Of a stretch of 11,529 nucleotides of DNA, positions 1 to 7,296 are shown one piece after another (position 1 is the stretch's first letter; each line of letters starts with the position of its first letter). Both the position numbers and the translations under genes were made by a program. The DNA is from Candidatus Hydrothermarchaeota archaeon (GTDB lineage: Archaea; Hydrothermarchaeota; Hydrothermarchaeia; Hydrothermarchaeales; WAQR01), in the NCBI GenBank assembly GCA_015520145.1, contig WAQR01000221.1, positions 1 to 11,529 on the forward strand, read 5' to 3'. The notes beneath the pieces are model-generated. The model saw nothing but the letters and a program-made list of their open reading frames with translations. It searched no databases and was not told the DNA's origin.

Positions 1-109
1 TATAATTAATGAGCTTCCCCTTTCGGGTGCATCTTTGATATTGATTTTTTATTCTTACATTTAAATGTTTCCCTCTTCACTAGGATGCTGTGCTGTCAAC
101 TTAGGCTAT

Positions 110-117
110 AAATAGGC
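110..117 (+). promoter_or_regulatory. TATA-box-like element, possible distal promoter
   Basis: TATAAATA lies in a context (GGC before, GG after) that resembles an archaeal box A. A start roughly 25 bases downstream would fall near 136-140, inside the inverted repeat at 126-181. It could give the lipoprotein gene a leadered transcript or drive a short RNA. No second signal supports it, so this is a weak call. Confidence 0.3.
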
Positions 118-125
118 ATTAGAGA

Positions 126-181
126 CGTCCTTTTACATAGTTGAAAAAATATTAGAAATAAAATTTCAAAGAGAAAGGACG
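126..181. repeat. Nested inverted repeat upstream of the lipoprotein gene
   Basis: Outer arms CGTCCTTT (126-133) and AAAGGACG (174-181) are perfect reverse complements. Between them, TTGAAA (141-146) and TTTCAA (164-169) form an inner perfect pair. The loop and spacers are very A/T rich. The arrangement could fold as an imperfect RNA hairpin (terminator of an upstream gene, or leader structure) or be a two-half-site operator. What it does is unknown. Confidence 0.4.
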
Positions 182-225
182 CATCCATTCAATAGTAGTC
201 TAACGGTGATAACCACAAAGGAGAA

Positions 226-234
226 TTTATATAT
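226..234 (+). promoter_or_regulatory. TATA box of the lipoprotein gene (probably leaderless)
   Basis: TTTATATAT is centred about 30 bases before the ATG at 260, with an A-rich, purine-containing stretch (CACAAAGGAGAA) just upstream as a possible BRE. Transcription would start within a few bases of the start codon. No Shine-Dalgarno sequence lies between the box and the ATG, which fits a leaderless mRNA. Confidence 0.5.
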
Positions 235-259
235 CTGTTGCCTATATAATAAATAGAGT

Positions 260-1543
260 ATGGGAAATATGGATAGACTGGCATCTTTAATTATATTTTC
301 AGCAGTTGCAGCCGTCCTTTTTATGGGGTGCATCTCAAAGCCTGATATAGACACAGATGGAGACGGATGGGTAGACGAACAGGAACTCAGGGCAGGGACA
401 GACCCGACAAACCCGGATACCGACGGCGACGGCCTGTGGGATCCGCACGATCCGAACCCCCTCGTCCCTGAAAAAACACAGGACACCCAGGGCATCCAGC
501 CTTCAGTACCTCCCGAAACTCCTGCCGTCCCTGTAGCTGAGACACCGTTACCCACGGCAGAATCAGCACCGCGGACCACGACCACCACAGAACAACCCAC
601 AGCAGCACAACAACCCACCTCAACGGAATCCCCTAAACCCCCGGTACACTATCCCTCGCTGGACGACATAAAGAAAATGGAGCCGTCCATAAAATGGGAA
701 TACGACACACGTGAAGATATACGCAATATCGCAGTAGCATCAGATGCAGGATATGTAGCCGCAGGAACCGAGAGCGGGGTCATCCTCATTGATGACCGCG
801 GAGAACTCATCTTCAAGTATCCGATTAGCGGAGGGATTCCAGGGGTTTCAATATCAGCGGATGGCGAATATATAGTGGCGGGAGGCGAGCTTTTTGACGG
901 GAACATATACTTATTTGACAAAAAAGGCAATCTGCTCTGGAGGTACTATTTAGGAGATAGAGCAGAGGTAAATACCATTTCAGAAAACGGAGATTTCATA
1001 GTTTCAGGCAGCAGTAGAGGAGTCTTTGTTTTCAATAGGACTGGCGGTATTGTAAAACATCTGCTGGGTTACCGCAACCCCTCCACACTGGCGATATCTC
1101 CTGACGGCAGATATCTTGCGATAGGGGCGACTGACGGAAAGATTGCACTTATAGATGACGAGGTCCCGCTGTGGGAATGGAGTTATGGAGAGATGAAAAA
1201 CAGAATTATTGATATCGATGTCTCACAGGACGGGCGTTATGTCATAGCCGGGACAGAAATTGACGACATACTGATGTTTGACAGCTCTTCCTATGGGAAA
1301 TCAAATAAGCTGATAAGGCAATTTAAAACCCAGGATAATCCATCGGATGTCCTGATATCTAAAGATACGAGTTTCTTTGCTGCCTATACCCAGGACGACA
1401 CTCTATATTATTTTGATATGTCAGGAAAAAAGGTCTTTGAAAAGAAGATAGAGACGCCATATCCATATATCTCACTGCTGCCTGACGGCAGTTATGCTGT
1501 GTCAGATAATAGAGAGAAGAAGATCTATTTTTTTAAACCTTAA
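260..1543 (+). CDS. Predicted lipoprotein with TSP3-type calcium-binding repeat and seven-bladed beta-propeller
   Basis: Predicted extracytoplasmic protein of 427 residues. Residues 4-23 are a hydrophobic signal segment ending in a lipobox-like LFMGC with Cys24, so the mature protein is probably lipid-anchored. Residues 29-68 carry two Asp-rich loops of the DTDGDG type, matching bacterial/archaeal thrombospondin type 3 (EF-like) calcium-binding repeats. Residues 70-130 are a Pro/Thr/Ser/Gln-rich low-complexity linker, a likely spacer and possible O-glycosylation region. From about 145 to the end, seven repeats of the form 'I-S-x-D-G-x-Y-x-x-A-G ... I-x-L-x-D' are visible. The last ends at the C-terminus, so the propeller is complete (WD40/PQQ-like). 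Such propellers usually bind proteins or ligands and no catalytic residues can be assigned. ATG 260 is preferred because it sits at leaderless distance from a TATA box; ATG 269 would also keep the signal peptide. It stands alone, convergent with the DUF447 gene, and ends in TAA. The specific role is unknown. Confidence 0.85.
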   Translation: MGNMDRLASLIIFSAVAAVLFMGCISKPDIDTDGDGWVDEQELRAGTDPTNPDTDGDGLWDPHDPNPLVPEKTQDTQGIQPSVPPETPAVPVAETPLPTAESAPRTTTTTEQPTAAQQPTSTESPKPPVHYPSLDDIKKMEPSIKWEYDTREDIRNIAVASDAGYVAAGTESGVILIDDRGELIFKYPISGGIPGVSISADGEYIVAGGELFDGNIYLFDKKGNLLWRYYLGDRAEVNTISENGDFIVSGSSRGVFVFNRTGGIVKHLLGYRNPSTLAISPDGRYLAIGATDGKIALIDDEVPLWEWSYGEMKNRIIDIDVSQDGRYVIAGTEIDDILMFDSSSYGKSNKLIRQFKTQDNPSDVLISKDTSFFAAYTQDDTLYYFDMSGKKVFEKKIETPYPYISLLPDGSYAVSDNREKKIYFFKP

Positions 1544-1582
1544 ATATATAAACTTTAAGTAAAGTAAAGACACGCAATGTTC
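1544..1582. terminator. A/T-rich convergent intergenic region with short palindrome
   Basis: This 39-base gap separates two converging genes. It contains the palindrome ACTTTA-AG-TAAAGT (1552-1565). T-rich stretches are read by transcripts leaving the minus-strand gene. A two-base loop is too small for a stable hairpin, so the T-runs are the more likely archaeal termination signal. The call rests on position and composition only. Confidence 0.3.
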
Positions 1583-2206
1583 TCATATCTCAACTATCTC
1601 AACTGACTCCAATAACCCCAGAACCCGCCGGTACTCTCCCGCCCTCAACGACCTTTTCATGACCTTCAAATACCTGTCTTTTGACACTGTCCTGCCTCTT
1701 GAAAGGTCTACTGCAAGTTCGATTGCTGCATAAAGTCCCCTGTTGACCGCCCTCGGGAACTCCTTTAAGACACGTACATCCCTGACCTTTAATTTTGCAA
1801 CTGCCACCTCGCTCGTCCTGTATCTGTCCTTTCGGGTGTATTTTTTATATCCCAGCAGTTCCCCCTCTATTACTGCAAATGCCTCTTTTAATACAGGCGC
1901 ATTTACTCCTGTCTTTCTTATAATATCTTCACTGCATATTTCATTTTCTTTCCCGCCATCGCCCTGTCCTGTAACAGCGGTCTTTAAGAAGAGATACGGG
2001 TCAAAAACAATATTGAGTGCGCAGCATTTCTCCCGTGCCAGGTTGGAATATGTATCTGTGTCTGTATGAACCCTCAGCACTATCATATCATCGCGCAGTG
2101 TAAATATGCCCATCGGAGCTGCATTGGGACTCATGTCCTCGTTGTATGTCGTTACAATACACTCGGTAATACTGCCCTTCTCAAATCCGATATCGAAGAT
2201 ATTCAT
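1583..2206 (-). CDS. DUF447 family protein, predicted FMN-binding split-barrel
   Basis: Protein of 207 residues that I recognise as the archaeal DUF447 family, whose solved members have an FMN-binding split beta-barrel fold; the reaction is not known. The N-terminal block around residues 13-35 (ITECIVTTYNED then SPNAAPMGIFTL) is the family's hallmark and forms the first barrel strands. The segment near 48-70 (TDTYSNLAREK ... LNIVFDP) follows as in the family. The C-terminal part from about 145 (PRAVNRGLYAAIELAV) is the helical subdomain. A Gly/Asp/Glu-rich insert (GQGDGGKENE) lies near residues 80-90. The ATG is preceded by AGGAG about nine bases upstream. This is the last gene of a three-gene unit after cofD and the CitG-like gene, and ends in TGA. 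Homologues of this family and of the CitG-like partner also turn up, as I recall, near tetrahydromethanopterin genes. A role in C1-carrier or flavin/F420 cofactor metabolism is inferred from context only. Confidence 0.85.
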   Translation of the reverse strand: MNIFDIGFEKGSITECIVTTYNEDMSPNAAPMGIFTLRDDMIVLRVHTDTDTYSNLAREKCCALNIVFDPYLFLKTAVTGQGDGGKENEICSEDIIRKTGVNAPVLKEAFAVIEGELLGYKKYTRKDRYRTSEVAVAKLKVRDVRVLKEFPRAVNRGLYAAIELAVDLSRGRTVSKDRYLKVMKRSLRAGEYRRVLGLLESVEIVEI

Positions 2207-2220
2207 ATTCTCAACTCCTA

Positions 2221-2272
2221 ACTCATACTACTCATACTACATACACATACCCGTAGCCTCATACCCGTAGCC
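2221..2272. repeat. Short tandem repeats between the CitG-like and DUF447 genes
   Basis: Two back-to-back copies of ACTCATACT (2221-2238) are followed by a 13-base direct repeat CATACCCGTAGCC at 2246-2258 and 2260-2272 (period 14). The second copy encodes the last codons and stop of the CitG-like gene. This looks like local slippage duplication that moved or extended the gene end. No function is implied. Confidence 0.6.
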
Positions 2273-3239
2273 CGTTTAATAACGCTATCATCAGGGACGA
2301 TGTCACAAGGTCAGCGGTTGACCCGGGGTTGAGCCTGTTCTCTTTATCTCTAAGCCTCTTATCAAACTGCTCCAGCTCTCTTTTGTCCATGCCCCTTTTG
2401 AATATCTCTGCCGCCTCTCTTGATATCTCCTCTGCCACATCTGCACCGTTTTTCCTTGCAATATGCGAATCAGGGCATCTGCTTAGAATCGCCATGAAAC
2501 CGTATACAACAGCTTTATTGATATCCCCTGTCCTGTCAAACTCGTCTGCAATCGCGGGATATCCTGTCTCAAACGATTTTTCCATCCCGGTAACGAGTTC
2601 TGCTGCAATCGAATCGCTTTTTGTTATCTTCATGATGTCATATAGGTTCAGGCCTTTCTCTTTGATATGGTCAATTGACCTCTTATCATAAACGTCAACG
2701 TCGGCTGTCCTGCCCATCCCTCCGGGTCTTACAAGATTTATTGTCTCGTATAATTTTATGGTGTCTTTATATGTGGTGTTTTTTATAATGAGGTCGAGGT
2801 ACTCGCGTATCCGCTCATTTTCTACCCTGTCTTTTACTTTCTTGTCTTTTACGTTCCCTTTCCCGTCCCCGTCACCTTCTCCGTCCCCTTCCCCTGCAAC
2901 TGCAACCCATGCCCCGCATGCAGCAGAAAGCGGTACCAGAAGCATTGCGATTCCAAGGTTTGTATTCTTTCCATGATGCCATCTTTTCGACTCGGTGACT
3001 GCTGCCTTTATCAGTTCTCCAATACCGATGTCCTGAAAATCGATATCCCCCAATGCTGCGAGGCGTCCTCTTTTTGCAGATCCTTCGATTGCCCTGCCAA
3101 TTGCTATCCCGCTTGCCAGGAAATCCTCGTATTTCGTGTCTTTGAAGTTGTATGCCCTGCTGACGTTCCCGGGTTTTTTAGAACTGACTTCCAGGACGCA
3201 TGCAAGCTCGGCACATGTTACTATGTCGCGGATGTCCAT
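2259..3239 (-). CDS. CitG-like (triphosphoribosyl-dephospho-CoA synthase family) protein
   Basis: Protein of 326 residues of the all-helical CitG/MdcB family. Characterised bacterial members transfer the dephospho-CoA 3'-position to ATP to make the prosthetic-group precursor of citrate or malonate lyases. Methanogens generally carry this homologue without those lyases, so its substrate is unknown. Recognisable blocks are the SSKKPGNVSR region (19-28), typical of the family's nucleotide-binding start, and KNTNLGIAMLLVPLSAACGA (91-110). Further on are a conserved GGMGRTADVDVYD segment and a C-terminal NPGSTADLVTSSLMIALL helix. Residues 115-140 are a Gly/Asp/Lys low-complexity insertion, which looks like a loop expansion. 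The ATG at 3239 overlaps the cofD stop (TAATG), so the two are translationally coupled, and a GGTG lies upstream. It ends in TGA inside a short repeat. The family assignment is firm, the function is not. Confidence 0.85.
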   Translation of the reverse strand: MDIRDIVTCAELACVLEVSSKKPGNVSRAYNFKDTKYEDFLASGIAIGRAIEGSAKRGRLAALGDIDFQDIGIGELIKAAVTESKRWHHGKNTNLGIAMLLVPLSAACGAWVAVAGEGDGEGDGDGKGNVKDKKVKDRVENERIREYLDLIIKNTTYKDTIKLYETINLVRPGGMGRTADVDVYDKRSIDHIKEKGLNLYDIMKITKSDSIAAELVTGMEKSFETGYPAIADEFDRTGDINKAVVYGFMAILSRCPDSHIARKNGADVAEEISREAAEIFKRGMDKRELEQFDKRLRDKENRLNPGSTADLVTSSLMIALLNGLRV

Positions 3240-4195
3240 TATAACACACCTATCTTTTCGAGGAGGAATCTTGAGAGTGCCTTTTTATCTTCGATTGTCT
3301 TCATTATCGTGTTTGTCACCTCCCATCTAGTGCTGCCGCCTTTACCGATATCTCCCGTACCTCTACCTCTTCTACCGGTACCCGTGAATTCGTCTTTTCT
3401 ATCAACTACAAAAAACCCTGCCAGGTCTCTGTAGAGGTCTGCAACACCTTTAGAGCTCGGTTCAATCCCCCATGCTTCCATGAACCTGTCGGCAGGTCCG
3501 CTTACCGGCAGGTTCTTGACAATCGGGGATACTGCTATTGTTTTTTCTTTTTTTTTCACTATCTCTTCTCTCAATTCCCTGATGGAGATGATCGGCATGA
3601 TGCTGGAGATGGGGTTGCTTGGCCCGATGATTATCCCGTCACTTTCCTTAACCGCTTCAAGCGCTCCAGGACCTGCCTCTGCCTCTTTTATGCCGTCAAA
3701 TGAGATATCCAGGACATCCGGTATTCCGTCGTGTTTTATCAGGTATTCGTGGAGGTTCATCTCACCTTCTGGCGTTAGAATAACCGTCCTGACGCGGTCG
3801 TCGGTCATGGGATAGATCCCTGCCTTTATGCCGAGCGCATCCTTTTGAATCTCGACTGCCTCTGTGAGTGTTTTCCCGTCTTCTAAAAGCCTCCCTCTTA
3901 TAATGTGGGTCTCCCTGTCCCGGTCTCCGATGTTCATATACTCATCAATCCCCATGTCCAGGAGCTTTCTGTGCGTGTGAAACGTGTCGCCTTTTATCCC
4001 GTACCACGTCCTGTCATTTATGATGCCTGCAAACGTGTACATCACGGTGTCTATATCCGGCGAGAGGTATCCGTGGGAAAGCCTTTCGTCCTCTGCGGTA
4101 TTTACAATGACTGATATGTCTTCCTGGTCTATTACTTCTTTCAAACCCTGGAGGAGTTTCGGGGTGCCGGTGCCGCCTGAAAGGACTGTTATCAT
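3239..4195 (-). CDS. cofD: 2-phospho-L-lactate transferase (F420 biosynthesis)
   Basis: Protein of 318 residues, near the usual CofD length. CofD transfers the phospholactyl (or phosphoenolpyruvyl/phosphoglyceryl) group from a guanylylated donor to the deazaflavin Fo in the cytoplasm, giving F420-0. Visible family blocks are the N-terminal LSGGTGTPKLLQGL loop (5-18), VNTAEDERLSHGYLSPDIDT (31-50, acidic metal/Fo-binding region) and YTFAGIINDRTWYGIKGDTF (53-72). Also visible are IIIGPSNPISSIMPII (188-203) and IVKNLPVSGPADRFM. A Gly/Arg/Thr-rich stretch at about 270-290 looks like an inserted loop before the usual C-terminal 'TNTIM' segment. The start is ATG 4195. Only a weak GAG precedes it, and a TATA-like element lies about 25 bases upstream, so the mRNA may be leaderless. 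It is first in the unit cofD, CitG-like, DUF447. The stop is TAA, overlapping the next ATG. Confidence 0.93.
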   Translation of the reverse strand: MITVLSGGTGTPKLLQGLKEVIDQEDISVIVNTAEDERLSHGYLSPDIDTVMYTFAGIINDRTWYGIKGDTFHTHRKLLDMGIDEYMNIGDRDRETHIIRGRLLEDGKTLTEAVEIQKDALGIKAGIYPMTDDRVRTVILTPEGEMNLHEYLIKHDGIPDVLDISFDGIKEAEAGPGALEAVKESDGIIIGPSNPISSIMPIISIRELREEIVKKKEKTIAVSPIVKNLPVSGPADRFMEAWGIEPSSKGVADLYRDLAGFFVVDRKDEFTGTGRRGRGTGDIGKGGSTRWEVTNTIMKTIEDKKALSRFLLEKIGVL

Positions 4196-4216
4196 GCTCT
4201 CATACTGGTACGGAGG

Positions 4217-4227
4217 TATTAAAAAAG
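4217..4227 (-). promoter_or_regulatory. TATA-like/oligo-T element upstream of cofD
   Basis: On the minus strand this reads CTTTTTTAATA, centred about 27 bases before the cofD ATG, as expected for a leaderless or short-leader promoter. The run of six T's lies about 95 bases after the glycosidase stop and could also end that transcript. Either role is plausible; neither is proven. Confidence 0.4.
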
Positions 4228-4321
4228 TTTATTGAAGGAAGTTTACTTTTCTCCATAAGCCAGTCAAAAGAATATACCTCTAATATATCCTCATTCCAGA
4301 GTATGATATCCATCTCACCAT

Positions 4322-5653
4322 CTACCTGCCCGCTCTTAACAGGTCCCCCGCAAACCTCTCCTTATATCTGTGGTAGAGCCTTCTTAGATTGGATTCTGGA
4401 CAAAGATAAAATTCATCAGGGTCATCATCCTCCGCCCACGAACTGCCGCAGTCTCTCAACAACGACAGGCTGCTGCATTCCCGGATAACCCTGGCAACAG
4501 GCTTTGGTGTCCCATCATATCTGAAAATACCAAAATATCTCTCATGTGGCGCACAGCTTAGCGGGGGCATATCCCACAAATCAGGGTGGTAGTCGCTGTA
4601 ACACCAGGCAAACGCGCCGAGCATCCCCTCATTTCTCAGCATATTAACCGCATCACGATAAAAAGAGACTGCATCGCTCTCCTGCCAGAGATATCTCGAC
4701 GTACCAGAAGCACTGGAAGCACTGCCACCACGACTACCGGCATGGTCATTTATGGCATCTGGCAGTGTGGGTATCCCGAACTCCTCCAGCAGCACGGGCT
4801 TTTTTCCAAGCCAGCGGGTAACCGCGCCCAGAAAAGGGAGCACCCTGGCATCCAGCGGGCCGTCGGCCCAGGACAGATAAAAGGGATAACCGTGCATACA
4901 CAAAAAGTCGCAAAACCGTCCTATGTCCTGCGGCCAGAGCTTGCGGTCCTCCTCAAGGTCCTCAGCATGCATCCCAAACGTGACCGCACATCCGTCACTG
5001 TGCCTTTTGATATCCAAAACCATCTTTTTAAACCATGCCCTGGCAGTACTGCGATCTACTGGAACCGCACAGTTTGAAGACTCGTTCCCCAGGTCATATG
5101 CCAGGATAGCAGGATGCCCCTGAAGTGTGCTGGCTACCTCACGGCACTGTAGCCGCTGTGCACGGATGACCTCTTTATCCATCCAGAAATTACGGATGAC
5201 AACCTGGCTCTGGCAATTATGCAGCCGGCCCATGGAAAATATCGGGAATCGCCCTGAACTCTGCCCGGGTTCGAGCATCCACCCAGGCATCCAGTTCACC
5301 CCGCTCATGTGCCCGCAAAAAAGGGTCGGCATAATCCACAGCCCACAGGCATCTGCGATATCGGCAACACAGGCCAGGTCATCCAGGGCACGCGGAGAGA
5401 CGGTATCAGGCTCTGGCTGGAAATCCTCCCACGTCAGGAAGATTCGCACCCCTTTAAACCCGATATCTGCAATCTTCCTAAAATCGCTCTCAACCTCTCC
5501 TGCATCGAAACTCTGCCACCAGTACATGGCCTTTTTAGCCGGCCAGTAATTGACTGCCAGGACAAACCTGGTATCATTCTTATCTATGTTATCCCCCATA
5601 TCCACCTTATTCCCCTTATCCTGGCCCCTATCATGATCCCCCGGTACGGCCAT
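4322..5653 (-). CDS. GH5-like (clan A type) cytoplasmic glycoside hydrolase
   Basis: Glycosidase of 443 residues with a (beta/alpha)8-barrel of the clan GH-A type. From the chosen start, about 25 polar residues precede the first strand (FVLAVNYWPA). Then come IGFKGVRIFLTWEDFQPEP (early barrel strand), YDLGNESS with the candidate acid/base Glu191, CMHGYPFY, and VLLEEFGIPT with the candidate nucleophile Glu291 near strand 7. FAWCYSDY follows. It has no signal peptide, so it should act in the cytoplasm. ATG 5653 is chosen over the upstream ATG 5734 because GGAGG lies six bases before it and the upstream extension merely overlaps the glycosyltransferase gene. The start overlaps the glycosyltransferase stop by 23 bases, so the two are coupled. 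The pair may make and trim one intracellular glycan or glycoside; the substrate (mannoside?) cannot be read. Base composition is more G+C rich than the genes around it. It is the only complete gene here ending in TAG, 31 codons before an in-frame TAA. Confidence 0.8.
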   Translation of the reverse strand: MAVPGDHDRGQDKGNKVDMGDNIDKNDTRFVLAVNYWPAKKAMYWWQSFDAGEVESDFRKIADIGFKGVRIFLTWEDFQPEPDTVSPRALDDLACVADIADACGLWIMPTLFCGHMSGVNWMPGWMLEPGQSSGRFPIFSMGRLHNCQSQVVIRNFWMDKEVIRAQRLQCREVASTLQGHPAILAYDLGNESSNCAVPVDRSTARAWFKKMVLDIKRHSDGCAVTFGMHAEDLEEDRKLWPQDIGRFCDFLCMHGYPFYLSWADGPLDARVLPFLGAVTRWLGKKPVLLEEFGIPTLPDAINDHAGSRGGSASSASGTSRYLWQESDAVSFYRDAVNMLRNEGMLGAFAWCYSDYHPDLWDMPPLSCAPHERYFGIFRYDGTPKPVARVIRECSSLSLLRDCGSSWAEDDDPDEFYLCPESNLRRLYHRYKERFAGDLLRAGR

Positions 5654-7001
5654 AGTCGTCCTCCAGGCGGACGATATCGTCCTCGCCAAAATAGCTCCCA
5701 CGCTGGACCTCGATAAATACGAGTGGAGACCCACCGGGATTTGTTATCCGATGTGCTGCATTGCATGGGATGTCGATACTCTGCCCTGCATCAAGCTGGA
5801 TATCCCTCCCGTCCAGGGTCACAATCCCCCTGCCCTCGACCATCGTCCAGTGCTCCTCCCGCTTGAAATGCTTCTGATAGCTAAGCCTCGCCCCCGGCAG
5901 GACGGTGATCCTCTTCACCTTATACACCGGCTCGTCCAGCAGCACCTCCCACCGCCCCCACGGTGGATTGGCATGCCGGGCATTTGGTTTTTCTATCTCA
6001 AGTATCTTCCTGTACACCTTAATATAATCGTTCACCATCCGCTCCTTTGTGAACCGCTCCTCGACCCACTGCCTGCACCTGGTGCGGTCGATATCCGGGA
6101 TATGCCCCAATTTCTCAACAGCCTCTTCGACATCCTCGACCAGATAACCCGTCTCCCCGTCCCTGATTATCTCAGGCATAGAACCTTTTGAAAATGCCAC
6201 GACAGGCGTCCCGCAGGCCATGGCCTCCACAACACTTAGACCGAACGGTTCTTCAAAAAGGATTGGGTGCAGCAGGGCGTAGGCACCACCCAGCAGCTCG
6301 TCTCTCAACTCCGGTCCTGCAGGTCCTATATAATCCACACTATCTCCATCAAGTCTTGGGGCGACCTCCTCGTCGAAATATCTTCTGTCCTGGACGATCC
6401 CTGCAAGGACAATCTTCATCCCAAATTTCTTTGCAATCTCAATCGCCTCGACCGTTCCCTTGTCTGGATGGATGCGGCCGAAAAACAGGAGATAATCACC
6501 ACACCTATCTTTGAAAGTAAACGATTCCAGGTCAATACCATGGTAGACAGTGGCAATGTAATCGAGTTCCCGGCTGCGGTCTGCATCACTGATAGATACA
6601 TAATAACTCCTGTCCTGGTATTCCCTGAATACCGGGATAATCTTCTGTGACGAGAACCCGTGGATCGTTGTGACGATGGGCGTGTTTATAAGGCGGCTGT
6701 AAGACAGCGGCAGGAAATCGAAGTGGTTGTGAATCAGGTCAAACTCTCCTGCATGTTCAAACAGGTGGGCGATGTGCAGGCATTCCCAGACCTTGGGGTC
6801 GAGATCTCTGTCCTCTTCATAAGGAACAGGACAGATGGATTCGAGCTTTCCCTTTGTCACTGAATCACCGCTGGCAAATAGTGTGACATCAAACCCTCTC
6901 TCAACAAGACCTTCACACAGGAGAGAGACGACCATCTCCCACGGGCCGTAATGCCTTGGAGGCGTCCTCCAGGCTATTGGAGACAGGATAGCAATCCGCA
7001 T
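5631..7001 (-). CDS. GT4 glycosyltransferase fused to a mannose-6-phosphate isomerase type II cupin domain
   Basis: Bifunctional-looking protein of 456 residues. Residues 1-340 are a GT-B fold, family 4 retaining glycosyltransferase: MRIAILSPIA start, DLIHNHFDF (88-96), FFGRIHPDKG (173-182, donor-domain start) and the E-x7-E signature at Glu251/Glu259 within EPFGLSVVEAMACGTPVV. Residues 346-456 match the C-terminal cupin of type II phosphomannose isomerases (AlgA/ManC class): PWGRW, YKVKRITVLPGARLSYQ, REEHW, HRITNPGGSPL, IEVQRGSYFGEDDIVR. The usual metal-binding HxH appears as His378-Phe-Lys380, while Glu382/383 and His417 remain. The cupin may therefore have altered metal binding and act as a sugar-binding or regulatory domain. 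A mannose-linked or mannose-6-phosphate-responsive transferase is inferred. The ATG has TGAGGT seven bases upstream. First gene of a unit with the glycosidase; ends in TGA. No membrane segment, so soluble and cytoplasmic. Confidence 0.87.
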   Translation of the reverse strand: MRIAILSPIAWRTPPRHYGPWEMVVSLLCEGLVERGFDVTLFASGDSVTKGKLESICPVPYEEDRDLDPKVWECLHIAHLFEHAGEFDLIHNHFDFLPLSYSRLINTPIVTTIHGFSSQKIIPVFREYQDRSYYVSISDADRSRELDYIATVYHGIDLESFTFKDRCGDYLLFFGRIHPDKGTVEAIEIAKKFGMKIVLAGIVQDRRYFDEEVAPRLDGDSVDYIGPAGPELRDELLGGAYALLHPILFEEPFGLSVVEAMACGTPVVAFSKGSMPEIIRDGETGYLVEDVEEAVEKLGHIPDIDRTRCRQWVEERFTKERMVNDYIKVYRKILEIEKPNARHANPPWGRWEVLLDEPVYKVKRITVLPGARLSYQKHFKREEHWTMVEGRGIVTLDGRDIQLDAGQSIDIPCNAAHRITNPGGSPLVFIEVQRGSYFGEDDIVRLEDDYGRTGGS

Positions 7002-7043
7002 AGATTATACCTCAACGCAATACCCTATAATGATACCCTATAT

Positions 7044-7055
7044 CTTATTATATTT
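7044..7055 (-). promoter_or_regulatory. TATA box of the glycosyltransferase gene
   Basis: On the minus strand this reads AAATATAATAAG, about 50 bases before the ATG at 7001. The expected transcript start near 7024 leaves a leader of about 22 bases that includes the TGAGGT ribosome site at 7009-7014. Confidence 0.45.
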
Positions 7056-7296
7056 GTTATATTCGAGGTCTTTGGACTTATCCAGCTTAAAAACCTTTCT
7101 CCAGAGATCGTTCTTTGAATGAAACTCAGTAATCCTCAAAGTCCTCTATTGTTCTCCAAGAGCAGTTTTGTTGTGTTTAAGGGCTGTTAGGGCCGTTCGG
7201 AGAGACTGATGTTAAAGCAAGTTTTTTATACTGTGCTTGACATATCGATATTAATAATCCTACTACATCAAGTACCAGAGCACCAGGTATCATAAG

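Noticed and set aside
2..64. C-terminal end of an upstream plus-strand gene (open frame to TAA at 62-64)
   Set aside because: Only 20 codons are visible, hydrophobic and without any recognisable family. It cannot be told from chance.
2973..3434. 153-codon plus-strand open frame opposite CitG-like/cofD
   Set aside because: Antisense to two well-supported conserved genes, with no recognisable domain and skewed composition. It is a frame shadow.
4322..4324. Glycosidase TAG as a pyrrolysine codon
   Set aside because: The extension is only 31 codons, has a second TAG within it, and shows no domain similarity. An ordinary stop is simpler.
5654..5734. N-terminal extension of the glycosidase from ATG 5734
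   Set aside because: It lies wholly within the glycosyltransferase gene, has no ribosome site comparable to GGAGG before 5653, and is not part of the barrel.
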